Positions 8,175 to 16,125 of a stretch of 64,000 nucleotides of DNA are shown here, one piece after another; positions within the stretch are counted from its first letter, which is position 1; each line of letters opens with the position of its first letter. Source of the DNA: Rubrobacter tropicus. GTDB taxonomy: Bacteria; Actinomycetota; Rubrobacteria; Rubrobacterales; Rubrobacteraceae. Both the position numbers and the translations under genes were made by a program. The notes beneath the pieces were generated by a model. That model was not told the DNA's origin. It made no database searches and worked only from the letters and a program-made list of their open reading frames with translations. The stretch is taken from the NCBI RefSeq assembly GCF_011492945.1, contig NZ_CP045119.1:3534001-3598000 (forward strand). The letters run 5' to 3'.

Positions 8175-9404
8175 CTATGCCCTCTCTGCCAGGTCGAGCA
8201 CTGTCAAATATAGGATCTTGCAGCCGGCTTCGCAATCCTCCCGGCTGCTCCACTCCTTCGGGTTGTGGCTGATGCCGTCTTTGGAACGGACGAAGATCAT
8301 GCCCATGGGGCACAACTCCGCCACGTGCATCCCGTCGTGCCCCGCCCCGCTCGGCAAGGAGTGGGGCTTTATGCCTTCCTTCTCGCACGCGGCGGCTATG
8401 GAAGCCCTGATCTCCTCCGAACACGGCGCGGGCGGAAGCCGCTGCAACTCCTCGAAGGACAGGGCGACGCCGCGCCGCCCGCAAACCTCCCCGGCCCGCT
8501 CCCTGATGCGCCCCTCGACCCCGTCGCGCACGGCCTCGTCTATGTCGCGCAAGTCGAGCGAAAGCTCCACCCCGCCCGGAATTATGTTGATGCCGCCGGG
8601 CCTCGCCTCTATCTGCCCCACGGTCCCGACGGTCGAGCCGGTCGCGGATGCCTCCTCTTCCACGACACCGACGACTTCGGCCGCCGCGGCCAGGGCGTCG
8701 CGCCGTGCCCCCATCGGCGTCGTCCCGGCGTGTCCGGCCTCCCCGGTGAACGAGAGCCGCAGCCACGCGGGGCCGGCTATACCGGTCACCACGCCGACCG
8801 GCAGGTTCTCGCCTTCGAGCACCTTGCCCTGCTCGATGTGAAGCTCCAGGTACGCGGCCAGGGAATCGGGGGATCTCACGGCGTCGCCGATCTTCCCCGG
8901 GTCCAGGCCGGCGTCGCGCATCGCCTGTTCGATGGAGACGCCGTCCCTATCCTCGTGGCGCAGGTCTTCGGGCGAGAGCGTGCCCGTAAGCGCCCGGCTG
9001 CCGATCATGCCCAGCGAGAACCGCGCCCCCTCCTCGTCGGTAAAGGCGACCACCTCGACCGGACGCTCCGTCTCGACGCCCTCTTCGTTCATGGTTTGAA
9101 GTACCTCGATCCCGCCGAGCACCCCGAGCGGCCCATCGAAGTCGCCCCCGTTCAGGACGGAGTCGACGTGGGAACCTATCAGGACCGCCGGGACGTTCGG
9201 GTCCCTTCCCTCCCTGCGGCCGAAGAGGTTGCCCGCGACGTCCTCGCGGACCGAGAGGCCGGCCTCCTGCATGTACGAGGCGACGAGGTCCTTGGCGGCC
9301 CGCTCCTCCTTCGTAAAGGAGAGGCGGGCGACGCCGCCGTCTTCTTGTTTGCCGATCTCCGCCAGCTCAGAGAGCCTCTTCCACAAACGCCCGCCGTCTA
9401 CCAC
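8175..9404 (-). CDS. Zn-dependent hydrolase, N-carbamoyl-L-amino acid hydrolase/allantoate amidohydrolase family
   Basis: A 409-residue M20-family enzyme of the HyuC/AmaB/AllC type: LSFTKEERAAKDL near the start, GSHVDSVLNGGDFDGPLGVL, FTDEEGARF with the metal-bridging residues, the QGKVLEGENLPVGVVTGIAG and GEAGHAGTTPM signature, and SGAGHDGMHVA near the C-terminus. It hydrolyses N-carbamoyl amino acids or allantoate. The GTG at 9404 is preferred because GGGAGGG stands 7 bases upstream and the resulting start (MVDGGRLWKRLSELAEIG) fits the family; a longer GTG start at 9443 has no ribosome site. Neighbouring hydrolase, peptidase and symporter genes suggest a catabolic cluster for modified amino acids. 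Confidence 0.9.
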   Translation of the reverse strand: MVDGGRLWKRLSELAEIGKQEDGGVARLSFTKEERAAKDLVASYMQEAGLSVREDVAGNLFGRREGRDPNVPAVLIGSHVDSVLNGGDFDGPLGVLGGIEVLQTMNEEGVETERPVEVVAFTDEEGARFSLGMIGSRALTGTLSPEDLRHEDRDGVSIEQAMRDAGLDPGKIGDAVRSPDSLAAYLELHIEQGKVLEGENLPVGVVTGIAGPAWLRLSFTGEAGHAGTTPMGARRDALAAAAEVVGVVEEEASATGSTVGTVGQIEARPGGINIIPGGVELSLDLRDIDEAVRDGVEGRIRERAGEVCGRRGVALSFEELQRLPPAPCSEEIRASIAAACEKEGIKPHSLPSGAGHDGMHVAELCPMGMIFVRSKDGISHNPKEWSSREDCEAGCKILYLTVLDLAERA

Positions 9405-9501
9405 GCCGTGTCCCTCCCGTTCGATCAGCCCGCCAGCCTTCACATGCTAACGTGGAGGGCCGGCGGTTTTCGGCTCTTTGTCCTTCTGGCCCTTGGTCGG
9501 C

Positions 9502-10650
9502 CTACGGATCGGACCGCGCGGGCCTCGCCCGTCCGGCCAGGGGCCGGGCCTCGTCCAGCGCGTCGAGGAGAGCGTCGGGCGCGAGGCCGCGGGCCGTGAT
9601 GCCGTCGCGGCCCGTCACGGTGCCCGCGGCGAGCAGGGCGTTCAGGATCGCGGCTTCGGTCGCCTCGGCCGCCGCGTGGAAGAGCGGGGTCATGCGCTCG
9701 TTGGGCAGCATGCGGACGGGGACGGTCTGGGGCACGTCCTGCTCCAGAACGGCCCTTGGCAGGCCGCGGTTGCCCGTGGCGAAGGCGAGGAAGATGTCGC
9801 CGCTGCCGTCGTCCAGGCCGCCGCCCATCCGGGAGAGGCCGACGCCGGCCCGGATCGCCAGCCTGTCGCACTGGATCGGCAACAGCGGCGCGTCGGTCGC
9901 CAGGATCACGATGATGGAGCCGGTGCCGGGAGGCTGAGCGTTCTCCTCCTCGTCGAAAGGCGACGGCACCCGGTCCGTCGTCAGCACCCGGCCCACGGGA
10001 AGCCCGTCCACCCGCAGCGTCGGGCGGCTCCCGTAGTTGGCCTGGACCAGCGCGCCGACGGTCCATCCGCCCTGTTCGGCGGGGATCATCCTCGATGCGG
10101 TGCCGATGCCGCCCTTGAACTCGTGGCAGATCATGCCCGTCCCACCCCCCACGGAGCCCTCGGCCACGGGCCCGCCGGACGCGTTCTTTAGCGCCTCCCT
10201 GACGTGCTCGGCCCGGACGTGCTGGCCGTTGATGTCGTTCAGGGTCCCGTCGTAGGTCTCGGCCACGACCGGCAGGGACCAGTACTCGTCGGGGCTTTCT
10301 TCGAGCTCGGCTGCTATCAGGGCGTCGCGGACCACGCCGACGCTGTGGGTGTTCGTGATCGCCACGGGCGTCGTGAGGGCTCCCGCCTCCCGGATCCACT
10401 CCAGCCCCGTCATCTCCCCGTTGCCGTTGAACCTGTGGCACCCGGCGAAGACCGGCTCGTCCCGCGCGAGCCCTTCCCTGGGGCAGACGACCGTGACGCC
10501 GGTCCTGACGGGACCTTCCCCGACGACGAGCGGCCCGTCGCCGCGGATGATCGTCGCGTGCCCGACCCTTACGCCCTCGACGTCCGTGATCGCGTCGTTC
10601 GGGCCGGAGGGCAGGACGCCTATCTCGATGCCCAATTCACGCGCGCGCAC
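9502..10650 (-). CDS. P1 family peptidase (DmpA/L-aminopeptidase-D-esterase type)
   Basis: A 382-residue member of the self-processing P1 (DmpA/BapA) Ntn-like family. Recognisable segments are SGPNDAITDVEGVRVGHAT, TGVTVVCPRE, NGNGEMTGLEWIREAG, ITNTHSVGVVRDAL, LNDINGQHV, the GSVGGGTGM and KGGIGTASR region around the expected autocleavage site, and LPIQCDRLAIRAGVGLSRMG. These aminopeptidases release N-terminal residues from small or D/beta-containing peptides. The GTG start is 8 bases after the aldo/keto reductase stop, implying co-transcription. It fits the peptide and amino acid utilisation theme of this cluster. Confidence 0.9.
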   Translation of the reverse strand: MRARELGIEIGVLPSGPNDAITDVEGVRVGHATIIRGDGPLVVGEGPVRTGVTVVCPREGLARDEPVFAGCHRFNGNGEMTGLEWIREAGALTTPVAITNTHSVGVVRDALIAAELEESPDEYWSLPVVAETYDGTLNDINGQHVRAEHVREALKNASGGPVAEGSVGGGTGMICHEFKGGIGTASRMIPAEQGGWTVGALVQANYGSRPTLRVDGLPVGRVLTTDRVPSPFDEEENAQPPGTGSIIVILATDAPLLPIQCDRLAIRAGVGLSRMGGGLDDGSGDIFLAFATGNRGLPRAVLEQDVPQTVPVRMLPNERMTPLFHAAAEATEAAILNALLAAGTVTGRDGITARGLAPDALLDALDEARPLAGRARPARSDP

Positions 10651-10658
10651 GGAATTAC

Positions 10659-11450
10659 CTAACTGCGGAGCGCGGAGACGCGGTCCATCTCTTCGTCCGA
10701 GAGCTCGAAGTCGAAGACGTCGAGGTTGGCGCGGAGGTGGTCCTCGCTCGTGGCCTTGGGGATGGCCGAGACCTTCTCTTGCTGGACGAGCCAGCGGAGG
10801 GCGACGTGGGCGGCCGTCTTTCCGTGGGCCTCGCCTATCTCGCGGAGGGTTGCGTCCTCCTCGACGCCGCCGCGGGAGAGGGGGCGGTAGGCGACGAGGA
10901 GGTAGTCCATCTTGCGGGCCTGATCCAGGACAGAGTCCTGCCCCCTGTAGACATGGTACTCGACCTGGTTGCAGAAGACTTCCACGTGCCCCGACGCTTC
11001 TTCGACCAGGTCCGGGGAGAAGTTGCTGACGCCCACGTGCCTGACGCTTCCCTCTTCCTGCAGCTCCCTCATCGCGCCGAGCGTCTCTCCGAGCGGGACG
11101 CCGTCCCCGGGCCAGTGCATCAGGAGCAGGTCCACGTAGTCCGTGCGGAGCTTTTGCAGGCTCTCGCGGGTGCGCCGGATCACACGCTCGTGACGGAAGT
11201 CGTTGGGCCAGACTTTGGTTGTCAGGAAGACTTCTTCGCGGTCCACGCCGGAGCCCTCGATCCCCCGCCCGACCTCGGCCTCGTTGCCGTACATCTGGGC
11301 CGTGTCCACGTGCCTGTAACCCATGGAGAGGGCGAGGCTCACGGCCTCCACGCACACCTCCCCGCCGAGCCGGTACGTGCCCAACCCGAGAGACGGGACC
11401 TTCTCACCCTTTATGTTCTGGTGCTCCACCACGGCCTCCTTCCGGGACAA
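10659..11450 (-). CDS. Aldo/keto reductase (AKR)
   Basis: A 263-residue TIM-barrel oxidoreductase with the full catalytic tetrad: D49 and Y54 in HVDTAQMYGNE, K79 in LTTKVW and H112 in LLMHWP. The GVSNF strand and the C-terminal IPKATSEDHLRANLDVFDF segment for NADPH binding are intact. It belongs with 2,5-diketo-D-gluconate reductase-like AKRs; the natural carbonyl substrate is unknown. It is the first gene of a short operon with the P1 peptidase. Length is normal for this branch. Confidence 0.9.
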   Translation of the reverse strand: MSRKEAVVEHQNIKGEKVPSLGLGTYRLGGEVCVEAVSLALSMGYRHVDTAQMYGNEAEVGRGIEGSGVDREEVFLTTKVWPNDFRHERVIRRTRESLQKLRTDYVDLLLMHWPGDGVPLGETLGAMRELQEEGSVRHVGVSNFSPDLVEEASGHVEVFCNQVEYHVYRGQDSVLDQARKMDYLLVAYRPLSRGGVEEDATLREIGEAHGKTAAHVALRWLVQQEKVSAIPKATSEDHLRANLDVFDFELSDEEMDRVSALRS

Positions 11451-11504
11451 CCCGCCCCCACCGTAGCACGTCCGGCGTAGCGAAGGACTGCGCCCTTCCC
11501 CTCA

Positions 11505-11596
11505 CGCTGTCAGCTTTCAGCCATCAGCTTTCAGCAAGGACAAAAAGCTGATAGCCGAGAGCGTAGGCGAAGCCGGAGCGGGCCGACAGCCGACAG
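11505..11596. repeat. TCAGC/GCTGA modular intergenic repeat (family A), copy 2
   Basis: CTGTCAGCTTTCAGCCATCA is followed by further TCAGC units, the spacer AAGGACAAA, then AAGCTGATAGCCGAGAGC, a GGC-GAA-GCC mini-hairpin and GCCGACAGCCGACAGC. The two halves are complementary in words and could fold into an imperfect long hairpin. It lies between the 5' end of the aldo/keto reductase gene and the 3' end of the thioesterase gene. Confidence 0.65.
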
Positions 11597-11617
11597 CGCG
11601 GAGGCTAAGCCTCCGCG
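11597..11617 (-). terminator. Perfect inverted repeat just after the thioesterase stop
   Basis: CGCGGAGGCT-A-AGCCTCCGCG is a perfect 10-bp inverted repeat ending 8 bases from the stop codon of the thioesterase gene. There is no T-run, but position and strength suggest transcription termination or mRNA 3'-end protection. Confidence 0.6.
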
Positions 11618-11624
11618 TCCCGCT

Positions 11625-12098
11625 CTAGCGCTCGGGTGGGGCGAAGTCGTCTTCCGGGCGGCCTTCGAGGGCTGCTACGGTCGAAAGAAACCAGTCGGGG
11701 CGGGGTTGGACCGCGTCTTTTACGGGGTCGAAGAAGACGTGGGCGGCGAAGCCTTCGGAGACGGTCTCGCCGGCTTCGAAAGACTCTCCGGTGCGGAGTT
11801 CGAAGTCCATGGCGTAGGAGCGGTTACCGACCCAGGGGACGGTCGCGGCGCCGTGGAGGGTGTCGCCGAAGAAGATCGGGGCCTTGAAGCGAACAGTCGT
11901 CTCCGCGATGACGTAGCGGGCGCCGGGGACGTCGCCTGCTTCCAGGTTCGTTATGCCCGCGAGGTCGGCAAGGGCGCGCCAGTAGGCGACACGAATCTGC
12001 TCGAAGTAGGCGAGGTAAATCGCGTTGTTGACGTGGCCGTAGGGGTCGAGGTCGGCGTAGCGGATCTCGAGCCGCGCGGGCGCGGGAGGGTTCTTCAA
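11625..12098 (-). CDS. Acyl-CoA thioesterase, 4HBT hotdog-fold (YbgC-like)
   Basis: A 157-residue hotdog-fold protein with the 4-hydroxybenzoyl-CoA thioesterase signature IRYADLDPYGHVNNAIYLAYFEQ; the Asp in YADLDPYGH is the expected catalytic residue. Further conserved parts are TTVRFKAPIFFGDTLH and RSYAMDFEL. It should hydrolyse an acyl-CoA, but the chain preference is unknown. I chose TTG at 12098 (AAAGG 9 bases upstream), because the first 15 residues from the ATG at 12143 are charged and not family-like; the choice is not certain. No partner genes are adjacent. Confidence 0.85.
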   Translation of the reverse strand: MKNPPAPARLEIRYADLDPYGHVNNAIYLAYFEQIRVAYWRALADLAGITNLEAGDVPGARYVIAETTVRFKAPIFFGDTLHGAATVPWVGNRSYAMDFELRTGESFEAGETVSEGFAAHVFFDPVKDAVQPRPDWFLSTVAALEGRPEDDFAPPER

Positions 12099-12157
12099 TG
12101 CGTGGCGCCTTTCCTGTTCGTGTGCGCGGGGGATTGTACACACCCGTGGGGTTTCGA

Positions 12158-12254
12158 GGCTTCAGGTTTCGGGTTACAGGCATCGGGGGCGCGGCGGATC
12201 CTCGATTCCCCACCCCTGAAACCCGAGAGCCTCCGAAGGAGGCGACCCGATGCC
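12158..12254. repeat. CCTGA-type intergenic repeat (family B), degenerate, two arms
   Basis: One arm reads CTTCAGGTTTCGGGTTACAGG and the other CCTGAAACCCGAGAGCCTCC with CCCGATGCCTGG. These are complementary-strand versions of the CCTGAAACCTGATGCCTG words seen elsewhere and could pair. It lies in the divergent gap between the thioesterase and TPR genes. Confidence 0.5.
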
Positions 12255-12309
12255 TGGCGGTCCGCGGGCGGTCCGCGGTTTATCCGCACCGCTGTGATTT
12301 AATGGAGAG

Positions 12310-13659
12310 ATGGACTACGAGGAGTATCTCGAGCAGGGCGAAACCCTCGCGAGCGAGGGCCTTATAGAAGAGGCCCTCTCCCGCTTCGAGCAGGCCCTGG
12401 AGGCCGCGCCAGAGAACCCGGAGGCGATCGAGGCGGTCGGGCGGGCGCTCCTGAACCTGGGACGCCTCGAAGAGGCCGAGGCGAGCTTTTTGGACGCTTT
12501 AGAGATCGACCCCGAGTGGGTGGCCCCGCGTATGGGCCTGGCGCTCGTGGCTTTGGGCAGGGACGAGCCGTTCAAGATAGTCCACCACCTGGAGCGGGCG
12601 ATCGAGGCCGACCCGGGCTACCCCGAGGCCTACGTCGAGCTGGGCCGCTACTACGGCTACATGGGCGAACCCGCGCTCGCCAAGGCGACCTTCGAGCGCT
12701 GGACCGGGCGTCACCCCGAGGACGCGGACATGCTCATAAACGCGGGCCTGACCCTCTTCGACGCGGCCGACTTCGCAGAAGCCTACGCCTTCTTCGAGAA
12801 GGCGGTCGAGGCGGCCGCGGAGGTGGAGCAGCGCAGCGGGGCGCTCACTTTCAGGGCGAACGCGCTCGACATGCTGGGCCGCTACGACGAGGCCGTCGCC
12901 GCCTACGAGGAGGTCATCGCCGAGACGCCCGAGTGGTGGGAGGCCCACGCCAACCTCGGCATCTGCCACGCCCGCAACGGCCACCTGCAGAGGGCCGAGG
13001 CCGCCTTCAGGCGGGGCCTCGAAGATTGCCCCGGCTCGCCGGAGATAAGGGATGAGCTCGCGGCCCACCTGCTGTCGCAGGGCGGGGACCTGCAGGAGGC
13101 GTTGAAGCTCTCGGAAGAGGCGGTGGCGCTCGGAAGGGATGAGATCCGTCATCTCGTCACTTTAGGCGAGGTACGTCTCGCCCTCGGCGACGACGAGGGG
13201 ACCGCCGAGGCCTACAGGACGGTGCTCTCGCTGGACCCCGAGAACCCCGACGCCCACCTGGAGCTCGGCATCCTGCACGAGCGGCGCGGCGAGACGTCGG
13301 AGGCCGAGGAGCACTTCATAGAGTCCCTCAAGGCCGACCCGGGGAACCCAAGGGCCCTCTACTCCTACGCGAGCCTGTACTACACCGCCGACGATCTGGA
13401 GACGGCCGAGGAGATCCTGGAGCGCGCCGTCGCCGCCGACGCGGGCTACTCCCCCGCCCTCTCGGCCCTCGCCAGCATCCGGGCCAGGCGCGGCGAGTAC
13501 GGCGACGCCCTGGACTTCATAGAGCGGGCCGTCGAGGCCGGCGAGAGCGACGCCGACCATTTCAAGAGCGCCCTAGAGTTCGCCCCCCTCCACTCGGACC
13601 CCCGCTTTCGCACCCTGCTCTACCGCATGTCCCACGCGGGGAGCAACGGCGCAGAATAG
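12310..13659 (+). CDS. Tetratricopeptide repeat protein
   Basis: A 449-residue acidic protein made almost wholly of TPR units, for example EALSRFEQALEAAPENPEAIEAVGRALLNLGR-type helices repeated about every 34 residues (near residues 10, 44, 78, 112, 150, 184, 218, 257, 290, 324 and 358). No signal peptide, membrane helix or enzymatic domain is visible, so a cytoplasmic scaffold role is likely. GGAGAG stands directly before the ATG and TTTAAT 7 bases further up may be a -10 box. It is followed after 5 bases by a small membrane protein gene, probably in one transcript. Confidence 0.88.
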   Translation: MDYEEYLEQGETLASEGLIEEALSRFEQALEAAPENPEAIEAVGRALLNLGRLEEAEASFLDALEIDPEWVAPRMGLALVALGRDEPFKIVHHLERAIEADPGYPEAYVELGRYYGYMGEPALAKATFERWTGRHPEDADMLINAGLTLFDAADFAEAYAFFEKAVEAAAEVEQRSGALTFRANALDMLGRYDEAVAAYEEVIAETPEWWEAHANLGICHARNGHLQRAEAAFRRGLEDCPGSPEIRDELAAHLLSQGGDLQEALKLSEEAVALGRDEIRHLVTLGEVRLALGDDEGTAEAYRTVLSLDPENPDAHLELGILHERRGETSEAEEHFIESLKADPGNPRALYSYASLYYTADDLETAEEILERAVAADAGYSPALSALASIRARRGEYGDALDFIERAVEAGESDADHFKSALEFAPLHSDPRFRTLLYRMSHAGSNGAE

Positions 13660-13664
13660 TCCTC

Positions 13665-13877
13665 ATGCAACCAACCATCGCCTTCGGCATCCTCCTCTCC
13701 CTCGTGGGCCTCGCCGCCCTCTCATTCTCCGTCTACGCCCTCCTCCGCGGCGGCAAGGGCCAGCGCGGCGGAATCGGGCCTATCTCCGAACGCGGCATCC
13801 ACGTTATCGCGGGCATAAGGATGCTCCTGATAGGCCTCGCGAGCCTCGTCGCCGGCGTGTACCTGCTGTTGAGCTAG
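13665..13877 (+). CDS. Small two-helix membrane protein, unknown function
   Basis: A 70-residue protein with an N-terminal helix (IAFGILLSLVGLAALSFSVY), a short polar glycine/arginine loop (RGGKGQRGG) and a C-terminal helix (AGIRMLLIGLASLVAGVYLL). No family is recognised. It starts 5 bases after the TPR gene stop, so it is probably co-expressed and could anchor or report to the TPR protein at the membrane; that is inference from spacing only. Confidence 0.7.
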   Translation: MQPTIAFGILLSLVGLAALSFSVYALLRGGKGQRGGIGPISERGIHVIAGIRMLLIGLASLVAGVYLLLS

Positions 13878-13879
13878 CC

Positions 13880-13934
13880 ACACGCTACGCCTTTCGGGCT
13901 CCGCTCTCAGCACGCTCGGGCATCGTCTCCGCGC
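13880..13934. repeat. Degenerate TCAGC-type intergenic repeat (family A)
   Basis: CACGCTACGCCTTTCGGGCT, CCGCTCTCAGCACGCTCGGG and CGCGCTCAGCCGTCGGC resemble the modular repeats seen near 39.4 and 55.3 kb, lying just after the small membrane protein gene. Confidence 0.45.
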
Positions 13935-14171
13935 TCAGCCGTCGGCTTCTTCCTCTTCGCGGCCCGCCCCGTGGCGCCTGGCTGGAGCGAGCAGCGCGGC
14001 CTCGATCGAACGGTCCTCCGCGGAGCCTGCTTCCTCCTGGACTCTCTCGCTCCCGCACAGCGCCGCCCGTTGGGACCCGAGCGCGGCCTTGTGAAGCCGG
14101 TACGCCTCGGACACGGTGATCCCTGGCCGGTCGGCGGCTTCTTCGACCTTGAGACCCTCCCAGGATCGCAA
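13935..14171 (-). pseudogene. Helix-turn-helix protein, probable remnant or short gene
   Basis: From a TTG codon the frame reads LRSWEGLKVEEAADRPGITV then SEAYRLHKAALGSQRAAL, which looks like a sigma region 4 or response-regulator-type helix-turn-helix, followed by an acidic low-complexity tail of about 40 residues. The same frame stays open upstream to at least 14400 (including FSSLWQRKQETLRLRSW), but without a convincing start or ribosome site, and the composition there is unlike a normal gene of this genome. I read it as a decayed or truncated regulatory gene. It might instead be a short expressed protein. Confidence 0.35.
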
Positions 14172-14593
14172 CCGCAGGGTCTCTTGCTTCCTCTGCCAGA
14201 GGGAAGAGAAGCTCGGGGGAGGCGCGCGAACTCCGGGCCGAGCTCGGCCACCCCAGTCTACCGGCGGCGTTCGCGCGGCGCATACGCCGAACGGGACAGA
14301 CCGATCGACGCCGTGGCCGGCGTTCCAGAGGCACCTGGGGGCCTCCGGGTGGGGATCGCGGGAGGAGCGACTTCCCGCGTTCGGCGGAGGTACGCGGGGC
14401 CTGCCGGGAGCGGAAGAGCCCCGTCAGGTGAGGCAAGGCTCGCGGGCCCGTGCGGGAGGCGGGACGGGCGCAAACGGCGGCCCCGGCCGAGAACATCGGG
14501 CCGTCCGGCGGGGGCCGGGACCGTTATCTGTTAGATTGACGTCATGCACCGGAAGGCGGGGGACAGCTCGGCGTACAGGTGGGAGGTGGGACC
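14172..14593. other. Region without a convincing intact gene
   Basis: All frames here give arginine, proline and glycine-rich translations typical of non-coding frames. The only meaningful signal is the upstream continuation of the minus-strand helix-turn-helix frame. The last 60 bases hold the palindrome TGACGTCA (14538-14545) and should include the promoter of the Crp/Fnr gene. Confidence 0.4.
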
Positions 14594-15319
14594 GTGACCG
14601 TGCGCGGCGGAGGCGGGGCCGGGGAAGACCGCGTCAGGCTCCTCAGCCTGGTGGACGTCTTCGAGCCCCTCTCGCGGGAAGAGATAGACAAGATCAACTG
14701 GCAGAACCTCAACACCCGCCTGGAACCCGGCGAGGTCTTCTACACACCGATGGACCTTTGCGAAACCCTCTTCGTGCTCCAGAGCGGGCGGGTCCGCATC
14801 TACAGGGCGCTCCCGGAGGGGCGCGAGCTCACGCTGGCCGTGCTCGAGAGCGGGACCGTCTTCGGGGAGATGGCGCTCACCGGCCAGCGGCTGCGCGCCT
14901 CCTACGCCCAGGCCATGGAGGAGTCGGAGATCTCCGCCATGTGCCGCAACGACGTCGAGCGCCTGGTCCTCGACAAGCCCGCCGTGGGGCTTCAGCTCGT
15001 GCACCTCTTGAGCGAGCGGCTGGCCGCCTACGAGACCCGCATGGAGGGACTCGGCCTCAAGGAGGTGCCCGCGCGGCTGGCGGGTTTGATCCTGGAGCTG
15101 GTCGAGACCCAGGGCATCAGGGACAGCGCCGGCTACAGGATACCCACCCGCTACACCCACCAGCAGCTCGGGACCATGATCGGCGCCAACCGCGAGGCCG
15201 TCACCCGCGCATTTGCCCGGCTCCGGGAAACAGGGGCCGTGGAGGTGAGGCGCCGCTACGTCCACGTCGAAGACCTGGAAGCCTTAAAAGTGGCGGCGGC
15301 GGGTACCGTCCCGGAGTAG
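14594..15319 (+). CDS. Crp/Fnr family transcriptional regulator
   Basis: A 241-residue regulator: an N-terminal cyclic-nucleotide-binding-like beta barrel (about residues 20-140, with LQSGRVRIYRALPEGRELTL and GTVFGEMALTGQ) and a C-terminal winged helix (TRYTHQQLGTMIGANREAVTRAFARL), where the recognition helix carries E and R as in Fnr/Crp proteins. The barrel lacks the Arg-Ser pair of true cAMP-binding CRP, so the ligand is unknown; one Cys (MCRND) is present but no Fnr iron-sulphur cluster motif. GTG is chosen for its GGAGG 7 bases upstream. Palindromic sites 600 bases downstream may be its targets. Confidence 0.9.
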   Translation: MTVRGGGGAGEDRVRLLSLVDVFEPLSREEIDKINWQNLNTRLEPGEVFYTPMDLCETLFVLQSGRVRIYRALPEGRELTLAVLESGTVFGEMALTGQRLRASYAQAMEESEISAMCRNDVERLVLDKPAVGLQLVHLLSERLAAYETRMEGLGLKEVPARLAGLILELVETQGIRDSAGYRIPTRYTHQQLGTMIGANREAVTRAFARLRETGAVEVRRRYVHVEDLEALKVAAAGTVPE

Positions 15320-15369
15320 GCCCTGCACGTTTAGACCACGGCGTCACGCCAAGGAGATCGCGAGGAACG

Positions 15370-15903
15370 ATGGAAAAGCATCTGCTAAGGCAGTTCCAGA
15401 GGGAAGTCGAGCGCCAGTGCCAGTTCACGATGATCGCGTTACAAGACATGGAAGAGGCGTCCACCAACGGGGACGGCAAGCTCTTCTGGTACTCGGTGCA
15501 GAACCTCGTGGTGGCGGTGGGAAGGATCTCGCGCCTCCTGTGGCCCTCCGACCCCCTCTTCCCGAAGCGGGGTGACGAGCTGCGGGATAGCCTCGGCGTC
15601 GGCGAGGACTCCCCCTTGAGGGCGCTGGGCTTCGTCGAGCATTTCGAGCACTTCGACAAGCGCCTGGAGACCTGGCAGGTGACCTCCGAGCACCACAGGT
15701 TCTTCGACTCGTACACGGAGCCGCTCGACGTGCTCGCCGAGACCGCCCCCGAGGACCGGATGCGCGGCTACGACATGGACAACGACGCCCTCCTCTTCAA
15801 CGGGGAGGCCTTCGAGCTCGGGCCCGTCTCCCGCGCCGTGGAGGACCTGCAGCGCCGGGCGGAGGCTGAGATGATGAAGCCCCGCTTCCAGCTCGACGTC
15901 TGA
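15370..15903 (+). CDS. Conserved hypothetical protein, 177 residues
   Basis: A soluble, acidic, mostly helical protein beginning MEKHLLRQFQREVERQCQFT, with an FWYSVQNLVVAVGRISRLLWP core and a tail ending MMKPRFQLDV. I do not recognise a family or catalytic motif. It starts 50 bases after the Crp/Fnr gene on the same strand, with GAGGAACG before the ATG, and may be co-transcribed. Composition is that of a normal gene here. The function is unknown. Confidence 0.75.
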   Translation: MEKHLLRQFQREVERQCQFTMIALQDMEEASTNGDGKLFWYSVQNLVVAVGRISRLLWPSDPLFPKRGDELRDSLGVGEDSPLRALGFVEHFEHFDKRLETWQVTSEHHRFFDSYTEPLDVLAETAPEDRMRGYDMDNDALLFNGEAFELGPVSRAVEDLQRRAEAEMMKPRFQLDV

Positions 15904-15944
15904 CCCAGTCCGGCATCCCGCCTTCCCGACGCTCCCGGCGTTCG

Positions 15945-15958
15945 GTGTCATAAGACAC
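15945..15958. promoter_or_regulatory. Crp/Fnr-type palindrome GTGTC-N4-GACAC, site 1
   Basis: GTGTC-ATAA-GACAC is a perfect 5-4-5 inverted repeat, the geometry of Fnr-type operators. A second copy with a different spacer lies 62 bases on, and a Crp/Fnr regulator is encoded upstream. Confidence 0.6.
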
Positions 15959-16006
15959 ACAACGCCGGCGCAGGCCCGCGCTTCTCTGGCCAATCACCGT
16001 CCGACT

Positions 16007-16020
16007 GTGTCTCAGGACAC
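16007..16020. promoter_or_regulatory. Crp/Fnr-type palindrome GTGTC-N4-GACAC, site 2
   Basis: GTGTC-TCAG-GACAC repeats the arms of site 1 exactly while the spacer differs, as expected for a conserved operator. It is 106 bases before the start of the PRC-barrel gene. Confidence 0.6.
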
Positions 16021-16125
16021 CGTAATCGCTGCTGCAAAATCGCTTTCCAGGGTAGGGTCTTAGCAACCCGTTCGGCAAGGCCGCGGGCACAAGATCGTAG
16101 CAAAGCGAAACAAGGAGGCAGAGCG

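Noticed and set aside
14116-15903. 595-residue plus-strand frame across the Crp/Fnr gene
   Set aside because: Only the last 177 residues (from 15370) are protein-like; the rest is a shifted frame over the Crp/Fnr gene.
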